Source: Sinorhizobium sp. 8-89
GTDB lineage: Bacteria > Pseudomonadota > Alphaproteobacteria > Rhizobiales > Rhizobiaceae
Direction of reading: 5' to 3'
DNA length: 64,000 bases
Assembly (NCBI RefSeq): GCF_030124325.1
Contig: NZ_JASKLR010000004.1
Coordinates: forward strand, 335,483-399,482
Shown in pieces: positions 55,240-63,429 of this stretch; within the stretch, counting starts at the first letter, position 1, and every line of letters starts with the position of its first letter. Made by a program: the position numbers and the translations under genes. The notes beneath the pieces were generated by a model. It was not told the origin of the DNA and ran no database searches. It saw nothing but the letters and a program-made list of their open reading frames with translations.

Positions 55240-56169
55240 TCACCTCAGTTTCGGATTGAGTGCGTCGCGCAGCCAGTCGCCGATCAGGTTGACCGCAAGA
55301 ACCAGCACGGCAAGCGTCGCCGAGGGAAAGATCACCACCCACCAGATGCCGGAGAACAGATATTCGTTGCCGACGCGGATGAGGGTGCCGAGCGAGGGTT
55401 GCGTCGGCGGCATGCCGACGCCAAGGAAGGAAAGCGTCGCCTCGGTCAGGACCGCCATGCCGAGATTGATGGTGGCGATGACCAGCACCGGCCCGAGCAC
55501 ATTGGGCAAGATGTGCGTGAGCATGATGCGCAGCCGACCGACGCCGATCGTGCGGGCGGCTTGGACATATTCGCGCTGGCGCTCGACAAGCGTCGAGCCG
55601 CGCACGGTACGCGCATATTGCACCCAGTTCGTGAGGCCGATCGCGAGCACCAGAACAACGATCGCCGCGCCCTCGTGCTGGTTTGCCGGAAGGATGCCGC
55701 GCATGACGCCATTGATGAGCAACGCGACGAGGATTGCCGGAAAGCTCAGCAGCACGTCGGCGACGCGCATGATGATCGCATCGACGAACCCGCTGACAAA
55801 ACCGCCGACAAGGCCGAGAAAGACGCCGAGCACCGCCGCCAGGAGAACGCTGGCGAAACCGACGAAGAGCGAGATACGCAATCCGTAGAAGATCGAAGAC
55901 ACGACGTCGCGCGCCTGCGTGTCTGTGCCGAGCCAGTAGGCGGGGTTGCCACCCTCCATCCAGGAGGGGGGCAGCTCGCTGTCGAGCAGGTTGAGACCGG
56001 CGATGTCGAACGGATTATGGGGCGCGATCTGCGGCGCGAAGACCGCGGTGACGAAGAGCAGCACCAGTGCGGCAGCGGCGATGATCGTCGTCTTGGACCG
56101 ACGGAAGCTGTAGAACAGGTCGCTGTCGGCAAAGCTGCGGAGACGCCCGGTGAAGGAAGTGTCGCTCAT
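55240..56169 (-). CDS. Dipeptide/oligopeptide-type ABC transporter permease (DppC-like)
   Basis: A 309-residue permease. GTDTQARDVVSSIFYGLRIS is the DppC N-terminal hallmark and AARTIGVGRLRIMLTHILPN is the EAA loop; five to six helices. Of three close starts (56190 GTG, 56175 and 56169 ATG) I prefer 56169, because GAGGA sits eight bases before it. It lies ten bases after the DppB-like gene. Confidence 0.92.
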   Translation of the reverse strand: MSDTSFTGRLRSFADSDLFYSFRRSKTTIIAAAALVLLFVTAVFAPQIAPHNPFDIAGLNLLDSELPPSWMEGGNPAYWLGTDTQARDVVSSIFYGLRISLFVGFASVLLAAVLGVFLGLVGGFVSGFVDAIIMRVADVLLSFPAILVALLINGVMRGILPANQHEGAAIVVLVLAIGLTNWVQYARTVRGSTLVERQREYVQAARTIGVGRLRIMLTHILPNVLGPVLVIATINLGMAVLTEATLSFLGVGMPPTQPSLGTLIRVGNEYLFSGIWWVVIFPSATLAVLVLAVNLIGDWLRDALNPKLR

Positions 56170-56179
56170 GGCCATGTCC

Positions 56180-57172
56180 TCAGGCGCCACGCCCTGTCGC
56201 CCGGGTCTGGTCGGTGCGAAGGCGCGGATCGATGACGTTGTAGAGAAGGTCGACGCTGGTGTTGATGATGACGAAGAGCAGCGAGACCATGACGAGGTAG
56301 GCCGCCATCACCGGAACGTCGGTGAAGTTGACTGCCTGGATGAACAGAGCGCCCATGCCCGGCCACTGGAACACCGTCTCGGTGATGATCGCGAAGGCAA
56401 TGAGACCGCCGAGTTGCAGCCCGAAAATCGTGACGACCGGAATCAACGTGTTCTTGAGCGCATGCCGGAAGTGGATCGTCCGATTGCGCAAGCCCCGTGC
56501 CCTTGCGAATTTGATGTAGTCGGCACGCAGCACCTCGAGCATCTCGGCCCGCACCAGCCTCATAATGAGGGTGAGCTGGAACAGGCAGAGCATGAAGGAC
56601 GGCAGGATCAGCGCCTTCAGCCCGGTGGCAGTGAGGAATCCGGTCCACCACCAGCCGATATCGATGACATCACCGCGACCGAAGGACGGCAGCCAGCCAA
56701 GCCACACCGAAAAGACGAGGATCAGCAGGATACCGGTCACGAAGGTTGGCAGGGAAATGCCAACCAGGGAGAGGATCTGAAGGCCCTGGCTCAGCACCCC
56801 ACGGGGTTTTAGCGCCGTGTAGATGCCGAGCGGAATGCCGAGCGCCAGCGACAGAATGGCCGCCACCAGCACCAGTTCGGCCGTTGCCGGGAACCGTTCC
56901 GCGAGCAGGGCGCTCACCGGCCGGCTATTGCGGTAGGACACACCGAAATCGCCCTGCGCGGCATTCACGACGAAACGCCCGTATTGCAGGATCAGCGGAT
57001 CATCGAGGCGCAGCCGCTTTCGCACCTCCTCGCGCTGTTCCTGGGTCGCGTCCTGCGAAACGATGTTGTTCACGGGATCGCCGAGATAACGGAACATCAG
57101 GAAGGCGATGAAAGCCACCGCGAGCATGACCATGACGGCCTGAAGAAGACGGCGGACGAGGAATACGAGCAT
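56180..57172 (-). CDS. Dipeptide/oligopeptide-type ABC transporter permease (DppB-like)
   Basis: A 330-residue permease of the DppB/GsiC family. N-terminal LVFLVRRLLQAVMVMLAVAF and the loop YGRFVVNAAQGDFGVSYRNS are typical; the EAA loop is ARARGLRNRTIHFRHALKNT. ATG 57172 is preceded by GGGAG; the 25 in-frame residues upstream are not membrane-like. The substrate class of such systems ranges from peptides to opines, nickel and glutathione. Confidence 0.92.
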   Translation of the reverse strand: MLVFLVRRLLQAVMVMLAVAFIAFLMFRYLGDPVNNIVSQDATQEQREEVRKRLRLDDPLILQYGRFVVNAAQGDFGVSYRNSRPVSALLAERFPATAELVLVAAILSLALGIPLGIYTALKPRGVLSQGLQILSLVGISLPTFVTGILLILVFSVWLGWLPSFGRGDVIDIGWWWTGFLTATGLKALILPSFMLCLFQLTLIMRLVRAEMLEVLRADYIKFARARGLRNRTIHFRHALKNTLIPVVTIFGLQLGGLIAFAIITETVFQWPGMGALFIQAVNFTDVPVMAAYLVMVSLLFVIINTSVDLLYNVIDPRLRTDQTRATGRGA

Positions 57173-57267
57173 CGACCCAACTCCCTTGGGGTCCGCCCGC
57201 GCCACGGTCGGTGCGGGCTGATCGTGAAAACGGCCCTGCCCGCTCACGGGGGCAAGGCCCGTTTCGG

Positions 57268-58839
57268 CTACTTGATACGCGTGTACCAGAGGCGCAGCAG
57301 GTCGTCGGCGGTCTGTACGACCTCGACATTGTCACGCACGGCCCAGGACAGCGGCTGCTGGTGCAGAGGCAGCCAGGCAACCTCCTCCTCCGTGATGCCG
57401 AAGGCCTCGATCATCATCTGGCGGCGCTTGGCTTCATCGAGTTCGACGTCGATCTTCTTGGTCAGCTCGTCGACCTTGGCGTTCTTGTAGTCGCCGGGAT
57501 TCCAGGTGCCCAGCTTGTCTTCCGGCGAATGCAGCATGGCGGAAAGCACGCTGAAGCCGTCGAGCATCGGCAGCGTCGCCCAGCCGATCATGAACATGTC
57601 GGTCTGGCCTTCCTGCGCCTTCTTGAAGTGCAGCGTGCGGGCTTCGGTCACCAGCTTGGCATTGAGGCCGACCTGCGCCAGCATCGCGGTCATCGCCTGG
57701 CAGACCTCCTCGTCGTTGACGTAGGCGTCGTTCGGACAATTCATGTTGAACTGGAAGCCGTTCGGATAGCCGGCTTCGGTGAGCAGCGCCTTGGCGGCCG
57801 CGGGATCATAGGGGAAGCGCCGGTTGAGCTTCTCGTCGAAACCTGGCACTTCCGGAGCGATCTGCATGCCGGCATTGCGGGACTTGCCGCGCATGATCTT
57901 GTCGCGGACGAGGTCCATGTTGATCGCCTGGTAAACGGCCTTGCGGACACGCACATCCCTGAAAGGATTGCCTTCGACATTCCCGTCGACCAGCTTGTCG
58001 CGCATGTTGAAGTTCATCATGATCGTGCGCAGGCCGGGAGATTCCAGCACCTTGGTGCCCGGAGAGCCGGCGATGCGCTTGGCATCCTGCAACGGCGACG
58101 GCGTGATGATGTCGACCTCGCCGGAGAGCAGCGCTGCGACGCGGGTCGCGTCCGAGCTGATCGGCGTGTGCACGACCTTGGTGAGATTGTGCTCCGGCTT
58201 CTCCCACCAGGCTTCATTGGCGACCAGAACCGTTTGCGCGTCCGGGCGGCGGCTTTCGAGCTTGAACGGGCCTGTGCCGTTGGCGTGCGTGGTAGTGTAG
58301 CCCTCCTCGCCGAGCTCGGCATTGACCGGCTTGACGGCGCCGTTCTTCTCCAGCCACTGCGCATCGAAGATCGCGATGTTGGTGAGATAGTTGTTGAGCA
58401 GCGGCGTCGGGCCACTGAGGTGCAGATCTACCGTATAGTCGTCGACCGTTTCGGCGGACTTCAGCGCCGGCAGGTTGCCCTTGATCGGCGACTTATCGTC
58501 AGTCGCGCGCATCAGCGACATGACCACGTCGTCGGCGGTGAAATCCGAGCCGTCGTGGAACTTGACGCCCTGGCGGAGCTTGTAGCGGATCACGTCCGGC
58601 TTGACGACCTCCCAGGAAACGGCGAGCGCCGGCTCGATCTTCAGTTCCTTGTTGTAGCGCACCAACGGTTCGTAGACGTGCAGCAGGAAATTGATCGAAA
58701 AGCTGTCCGTCATTGAATGCGGATCAAGCCCATAGATGTCGCCAGCCGAAGCGTAACGAAGCGTGTTCGCGCCGGCAGCCCCAACCAGGCCAAGCTGAAC
58801 CAGCGCCGCCGCGGTGGCGGCGAGCAGAAACTTCCTCAT
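57268..58839 (-). CDS. Periplasmic binding protein of the peptide-type ABC transporter (DppA-like)
   Basis: A 523-residue family-5 solute-binding protein. Residues 1-26 form a signal peptide (RKFLLAATAAALVQLGLVGA, cleavage near AGANTLRY); there is no lipobox Cys. LRYASAGDIYGLDPHSMTD and SWEVVKPDVIRYKLRQGVKF followed by HDGSDFTADDVVMSL are family signatures. ATG 58839 has GGAGGAG upstream. It is first in an operon continuing through dppBCDF-like genes, a flavin reductase and two amidohydrolases, so its ligand is probably their substrate. Confidence 0.93.
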   Translation of the reverse strand: MRKFLLAATAAALVQLGLVGAAGANTLRYASAGDIYGLDPHSMTDSFSINFLLHVYEPLVRYNKELKIEPALAVSWEVVKPDVIRYKLRQGVKFHDGSDFTADDVVMSLMRATDDKSPIKGNLPALKSAETVDDYTVDLHLSGPTPLLNNYLTNIAIFDAQWLEKNGAVKPVNAELGEEGYTTTHANGTGPFKLESRRPDAQTVLVANEAWWEKPEHNLTKVVHTPISSDATRVAALLSGEVDIITPSPLQDAKRIAGSPGTKVLESPGLRTIMMNFNMRDKLVDGNVEGNPFRDVRVRKAVYQAINMDLVRDKIMRGKSRNAGMQIAPEVPGFDEKLNRRFPYDPAAAKALLTEAGYPNGFQFNMNCPNDAYVNDEEVCQAMTAMLAQVGLNAKLVTEARTLHFKKAQEGQTDMFMIGWATLPMLDGFSVLSAMLHSPEDKLGTWNPGDYKNAKVDELTKKIDVELDEAKRRQMMIEAFGITEEEVAWLPLHQQPLSWAVRDNVEVVQTADDLLRLWYTRIK

Positions 58840-58935
58840 GTAACTCCTCCCGTTCGGAACAATGGTCCTCTGGCGCTCGCTTTTGCGACGCTGGATACAG
58901 TTCCTGGGGGATATTGCTGACACTCATGCGATGAA

Positions 58936-58967
58936 TTGTCAACAATCATCTGGAACAATGTTGACAA
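58936..58967. promoter_or_regulatory. Operator-like inverted repeat for the second GntR regulator
   Basis: TTGTCAAC (58936-58943) and GTTGACAA (58960-58967) are perfect inverted arms, 16 bases apart. They lie in the divergent region between the dppA-like gene and gntR, at a place able to control both. Confidence 0.6.
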
Positions 58968-59028
58968 AAGCTCCGTTTCCGCTTGAATGGTGTCGAGGTG
59001 ATTTCGGCGCGCCGGGGAGGAATGCGGA

Positions 59029-59718
59029 ATGGACATGGAAGCCGGCACACGGCCTGCGACGGATCAGGAAATCTATCAGAGGCTTTGGAGCGCCATCGCC
59101 GAGCGGCAGATCGGCCCAGGCACCAGGCTGAAGGAAGAGCAGCTTTCCGAGATCTTTTCGGCGAGCCGGGCCCGCATTCGCCAAGTGCTGCAGAACCTTG
59201 CGCGTGACGGCTTGATCACGCTCGTACCCAATCGTGGCGCCTTCGTCTCCCAGCCGTCCACCGAGGAGGCGCGAGATGTCTTCTTCGCCCGGCGGACGAT
59301 CGAGGAACGGCTCGTCGAGAAACTTTGCGCGACAATCGATGCCGGCGGCATCGACCGGCTCCGAAATCACGTCGAGGCGGAACGCCGCGCTCACTCCAAC
59401 CGGGATATCGCCGCCGCCATCCGGCTTTCGGGCGCATTCCACCTCTTGATCGCCGAGCTTGCACAGTCGCAGATCCTCGCCGATCTGCTGCGGGACCTGG
59501 TTTCCAGAACGTCCCTGATCATGGCGATGTACCGGCAGAAGGACGTGCTGAACTGCGGCCCGGACGAGCATAACGCCATTGTCGACTGCATCGTCGCCCG
59601 CGATGCCAGAAAGGCGCTCGCAGTGATGCATCACCATCTCGCCCATATCGAGAACCAGCTCGACCTCGAGACCGATCGCGTCGCGGCCCGGAACCTCGAA
59701 GACATCCTGGGCGCCTGA
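59029..59718 (+). CDS. GntR-family regulator (FCD/FadR subfamily), second copy
   Basis: A 229-residue regulator closely similar in layout to the one at 48895. HTH: IYQRLWSAIAERQIGPGTRL and FSASRARIRQVLQNLARDGL, wing ITLVPNRGAFVSQPS; FCD domain with SGAFHLLIAELAQSQ and DEHNAIVDCIVARDARKALA. GGAGG sits eight bases before ATG 59029. It is divergent from the transport-catabolic operon and followed 35 bases later by an amidohydrolase gene, so it likely controls both directions. Confidence 0.92.
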   Translation: MDMEAGTRPATDQEIYQRLWSAIAERQIGPGTRLKEEQLSEIFSASRARIRQVLQNLARDGLITLVPNRGAFVSQPSTEEARDVFFARRTIEERLVEKLCATIDAGGIDRLRNHVEAERRAHSNRDIAAAIRLSGAFHLLIAELAQSQILADLLRDLVSRTSLIMAMYRQKDVLNCGPDEHNAIVDCIVARDARKALAVMHHHLAHIENQLDLETDRVAARNLEDILGA

Positions 59719-59753
59719 GCCCGATCTCGACTGAAAATCCGAAAGGCAACGAC

Positions 59754-61202
59754 ATGGAGCAGCCGGATATTCTCCTGCGCAATGTGACTGCTGTCACCGT
59801 AGATAACGAGCGACGGGTAATCGACCGGGCGTGGCTGGCCATTGCCGGAGACCGCATCGCGGGCATTGGCAGCGAGGCCGACGAGCCGCCGCGGGACGCC
59901 CGGGAAATCATCGATGGCTCCGGCATGGTCGCAATGCCGGGCCTTATCGACTGCCATTCGCATGCGGGGCATGGATTGGTGCGAGCTGCGGGCTGCGGCG
60001 ACGTCGACCGCTGGTTCGAGGTCTGCGAGGCGATCTACGCCCGCGCGTCGACCGCCGACTTCTGGCGGGCGGAGGCGCGCCTGACGCTGCTGGAGCGGCT
60101 TCAAGGCGGCGTTACGACGGCGATGACTCTGCTAGGCGGCGGTGCCGACATCATGCGCACCGACGATCCGACATTCGGCGACGCGCATTGCACGGCAACC
60201 GCGGAGGCAGGCCTTCGCACCATTCTCGCGGTCGGGCCAACCCGTCCGCCCTTCCCCCGCAGCTATCGGCGTTACGAAAATAATGATGGCCGGGATATCG
60301 CCATTTCCTTCGAGCACCAGTTGGAGGTGTGCGAAGACCTGATCGATCGCTGGAATGACGTGCTCGACCGCCGCACCGGCGTCGCGCTGGCAATGCCCGT
60401 CTATTATGCCGCCGATGTCGTGGAGGGGCCGGCACGCCGGAAAGTCAAGGACATGGGCGACGCGGTGATGGCCTTGCGCGAGCGCAAGAAGGTCCTCTTC
60501 ACCCAGGACGGGCATCGCGAAGGGTCGATCGCGCTCGCCCGCGATCTCGGTGTTCTGGGTCCATTCGCCCTGCTCGGCCACAGCGTCGATCTCACGCCGG
60601 CAGACTTCGAGGCTCTTGTGCAAACCGGCGCCTCCATCATCCACAATCCAAGCGCGATCATGTCGATCTACGGTCGCTGCCCGGTTCCGGAACTGATCGA
60701 TGCCGGCATCGTCGTCTGCCTCGGCTCCGATGCCGCGGCGCCCGATCGGGGTTACGACATGTTCCGCCACATGGCGCAGTGCATGCATTATCATCGCCGG
60801 CATTTCCGCGATCCAAGCTACCTGCCCCCCGGCAAGACCATCGAAATGGCGACGATCGACGCCGCTCGGGCACTCGGCCTCGAAAGCGAGCTGGGTTCAC
60901 TGGAAACCGGCAAGAAGGCGGATATCGTGCTCATCGACATGCGCAAGCCCCATCTCTACCCGCCAGGCATGCCGGTCACGCGGCTTGCGCATTTCGCCAA
61001 TGCCGCGGATGTCGACACCGTCATCGTCAACGGAAGGGTGCTCATGCGCGGCCGGCGCATCGAACATCTTGATACGGCGGATATTCTGGACTCCGCGGCG
61101 CGAGAGCGAAAGCTGGCTTTCGAGCGGGCCGGCGTGACCGAACTTTTGGGCGAACCGGCGTCCTATTGGAGATCAAGCCGGCTCGTCACCCAATCGCACT
61201 GA
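59754..61202 (+). CDS. Amidohydrolase-superfamily deaminase/hydrolase (AtzA/TrzN clade) with a variant strand-5 site
   Basis: A 482-residue enzyme. HxH is in MPGLIDCHSHAGHGLV (about residue 68), a His in FALLGHSVDLTP, and the Asp in VVCLGSDAAAPDRG. Where relatives have H-x-x-E on strand 5, this protein reads LFTQDGHREGS, so the usual His is Gln or the His is displaced by three positions. The rest of the fold (IIHNPSAIMSIYG, GSLETGKKADIVLIDM) is standard. It is co-oriented with gntR and may catalyse another step on the material imported by the peptide-type transporter. Confidence 0.82.
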   Translation: MEQPDILLRNVTAVTVDNERRVIDRAWLAIAGDRIAGIGSEADEPPRDAREIIDGSGMVAMPGLIDCHSHAGHGLVRAAGCGDVDRWFEVCEAIYARASTADFWRAEARLTLLERLQGGVTTAMTLLGGGADIMRTDDPTFGDAHCTATAEAGLRTILAVGPTRPPFPRSYRRYENNDGRDIAISFEHQLEVCEDLIDRWNDVLDRRTGVALAMPVYYAADVVEGPARRKVKDMGDAVMALRERKKVLFTQDGHREGSIALARDLGVLGPFALLGHSVDLTPADFEALVQTGASIIHNPSAIMSIYGRCPVPELIDAGIVVCLGSDAAAPDRGYDMFRHMAQCMHYHRRHFRDPSYLPPGKTIEMATIDAARALGLESELGSLETGKKADIVLIDMRKPHLYPPGMPVTRLAHFANAADVDTVIVNGRVLMRGRRIEHLDTADILDSAARERKLAFERAGVTELLGEPASYWRSSRLVTQSH

Positions 61203-61269
61203 TGTCGTCCCGCGTCTTCGCCGGTCAACAACGGTTAGGACCCGCGCAGGTGCGGCACAGTGGGTCGCG

Positions 61270-61773
61270 CTATCTTACGCGGATACGCCGGATGATCGCG
61301 AAATGGCAGCAGGCACAGGCGGCAAGGACGACGACGAAAAGCGCGGACCCAAGCGGCGAATAGGCGGGCGGCAGGAAAGACCAGTCGCCGCGCAGCACCT
61401 GCGGCAACGAGAGGCCTGAAACGCCGGCCTGGGCGATTGCGGCCCGCACCATGCCGAGCGCGGTGGCGATCAAGGCGACGTGCGCGTGGATGAAGCGCGT
61501 GCGCGGATATCGATCGGGCCGGATCGCCAGAAGGATTCCCAAAAGCGCTGCGAGCACCAGAATCACGGCGGCACTCCAAAGCCCGACGCCGGGAACGGCG
61601 AGAAGTATGAAGACTGGTTCGCGCATGACCGGAAGTATCGTCATGTAGAGCCACCAGGAGAACTCGCTCGCGGGATAATAGGCAAGCAGAACCATGCTGG
61701 CCAGAAACGCAGCCGCCAATGCATAAGCGCCACATGGGCCGAGTCGAAGGAAGGTTAGAACTGAAGCTCGCAT
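61270..61773 (-). CDS. Small integral membrane protein of unknown function
   Basis: A 167-residue protein with about four hydrophobic helices: GAYALAAAFLASMVLLAYYP, ILLAVPGVGLWSAAVILVLA through LAALLGILLAI, HVALIATALGMVRAAIAQAG, and SALFVVVLAACACCHFAIIR. No family recognised. ATG 61773 is chosen over an upstream in-frame codon because AGGGG lies about 12 bases before it. It is convergent with the amidohydrolase, and no neighbour suggests a role. Confidence 0.65.
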   Translation of the reverse strand: MRASVLTFLRLGPCGAYALAAAFLASMVLLAYYPASEFSWWLYMTILPVMREPVFILLAVPGVGLWSAAVILVLAALLGILLAIRPDRYPRTRFIHAHVALIATALGMVRAAIAQAGVSGLSLPQVLRGDWSFLPPAYSPLGSALFVVVLAACACCHFAIIRRIRVR

Positions 61774-62084
61774 TTGCAGGCATCCCCTTTGACTGGAGCG
61801 CGTCCGCTCGGACACTGTTCATATATAAGGCGACGCTTAACTGGGGCTTACCGATCGTAACTTTCTGTTCGGACCGGAACGACCTGACTTGCCAGCAATT
61901 GAGCCGGCAGATTGAAACCGTTCATGGCGATGGTCACCGAACACGGCACCGCCTTAAGATGCGCGATGTGTCTCTTTAATGCGACTCATTGTTTCAATTC
62001 TACATTTATTAGCATTTTTTTCGGAAGATTTTCCGTGAGTGCTTGCAGGCGCGAGGCTACTTTAGCCAAAAATCGGGGGAATAG
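61774..62084. other. Divergent intergenic region, AT-rich towards its right end
   Basis: A 311-base gap between the membrane-protein gene and the TPR lipoprotein gene. The right part (61980-62020) is AT-rich with a run of T residues, suitable for a promoter. I see no gene, RNA or repeat in it. Confidence 0.4.
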
Positions 62085-62612
62085 ATGGCAACTTCTCAGA
62101 TCAGATCGCGGATCAGGTGCCTCACCTTATTGCTCGCGGGCGGAATCCTGCTGGCCGGCTGCCAATCGGCCGCCCTCGACGACGTGGCGGCCTTCGGCGA
62201 TAGCGCCAAAACACTCGAGGATGATTCGGCCGTAGCCTTCTACAAGAACGACGAGTTGGTAACCAAGGGAAAGCTGCAGTTCAAGGAGAAGAACTACGGT
62301 AAGTCCTACGCCATCTACAAGCGGGCCGTAGCGGTCTTTCCCGAAGACCCGTCCGCTTGGCTGGGCTTTGCCGCCTCCGCCGACATGATCGGTCGCTTCG
62401 ATACCTCAGACCGTGCCTACCAGCAGCTCTCGGGCATGATCGGAAACACGGCGGTCTACTACAACAATATCGGATACTCGCATCTTTTGCGTGGCGACCT
62501 GCCCAAAGCCCGGCGTTACTTCCTGAAGGCCTATGAACTCGATCCGGCGAACGAGACCACGGCCAGGAACCTGGAACTCATGAAAAACAGCGTGAAGTTC
62601 GCGCAACGATAG
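62085..62612 (+). CDS. TPR-repeat outer-membrane lipoprotein (TadD-like)
   Basis: A 175-residue protein. A lipoprotein signal peptide ends in the lipobox LLAGCQ (Cys near residue 26). Two to three tetratricopeptide repeats follow (about residues 57-160), for example YAIYKRAVAVFPEDPSAWLG and YYNNIGYSHLLRGDLPKARR. GGGGGAA precedes ATG 62085. Such small TPR lipoproteins act as assembly factors, TadD of Flp pili being the best match by layout; the neighbouring coiled-coil membrane protein and ATPase do not prove that link. Confidence 0.8.
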   Translation: MATSQIRSRIRCLTLLLAGGILLAGCQSAALDDVAAFGDSAKTLEDDSAVAFYKNDELVTKGKLQFKEKNYGKSYAIYKRAVAVFPEDPSAWLGFAASADMIGRFDTSDRAYQQLSGMIGNTAVYYNNIGYSHLLRGDLPKARRYFLKAYELDPANETTARNLELMKNSVKFAQR

Positions 62613-62753
62613 AGTGCGCGCGACGCGGTTCATGCGGGCGGAGTGGGCGGCAACGTGCGGCGAAAAGGCCGCATCCCACTGTGACACGATTTTTGATCCT
62701 CGCCGAGAGCGGCTTTCGAAAAGAAAAAATCGGTTCGGCGGAAAACCCGCAGA

Positions 62754-63317
62754 TCACCTCACCTTGCGCAGGATCAGTTTACCCTCGGGCGAGATCGAGC
62801 GTTCGTAATGCGGCAGGTCCGCAACGGAGACACCTTGGGTGCCAGTCGAGGCGAGATTGTCTTCCGCCACCTGCAGTCCGGCGGAGAAGGCATTGGCCGA
62901 CGGCTCCAGCCGTTGTGTCACGCCCTTTCCGGGCGCGCTCATGATCAGGCTTCCGCCGGAGGCAACCAAACCTGAACGCATGCCGGCATCGAAATCGGCG
63001 ATCTGTTTGCGCAGGCCCTCCAGACGCTGGCGAACGATTGCCATGTCCTCGGCCTTGGCGCTTCGGGCGATATGCCGCCCCTGTTTGTCGACCAGTTCTT
63101 TCAGGCCATCGATGGAACGCTTGAGCGCGGCGAGGCTCTCGCGGCTATCGGCCGCATTCTTAGCCGTGTAAAGAAGAATGCCGGCGTTCAACGGCAGGAG
63201 CAACAGCGCAAGCGTAATCAGGGACGCCCCTTTCGAGCGGCTCGGTTCCTTGGCTGGTCGCTCGACGCGTTGCCTCGCGCCGTCAGATTCGACATCGACA
63301 TCCGGAATACTGGTCAT
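62754..63317 (-). CDS. Single-pass membrane protein with periplasmic coiled coil, unknown function
   Basis: A 187-residue protein. A basic cytoplasmic N-terminus (about 30 residues) is followed by one helix (ASLITLALLLLPLNAGILLY) and a coiled-coil segment (about residues 55-120, ESLAALKRSIDGLKELVDKQ; MAIVRQRLEGLRKQIADFD). No domain recognised. ATG 63317 has GGAG eight bases upstream; ATG 63323 and GTG 63326 are alternatives. It lies about 110 bases downstream of the partial ATPase gene on the same strand and may form an operon with it. Confidence 0.7.
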   Translation of the reverse strand: MTSIPDVDVESDGARQRVERPAKEPSRSKGASLITLALLLLPLNAGILLYTAKNAADSRESLAALKRSIDGLKELVDKQGRHIARSAKAEDMAIVRQRLEGLRKQIADFDAGMRSGLVASGGSLIMSAPGKGVTQRLEPSANAFSAGLQVAEDNLASTGTQGVSVADLPHYERSISPEGKLILRKVR

Positions 63318-63429
63318 CCGCATCACTCCGCCGCAAGCAGGATCAAGTCGCTGAATTCCATTGCATCAGTATTTCAGGCATTCCTTAATAAGGTACGCAC
63401 CCATTGCTTCCCGTATCCCGCTACGGATC

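Noticed and set aside
57211-58716. A 501-codon plus-strand frame opposite the dppA-like gene.
   Set aside because: The minus strand encodes a family-5 binding protein with a signal peptide and ideal ribosome site; the opposite frame shows no domain.
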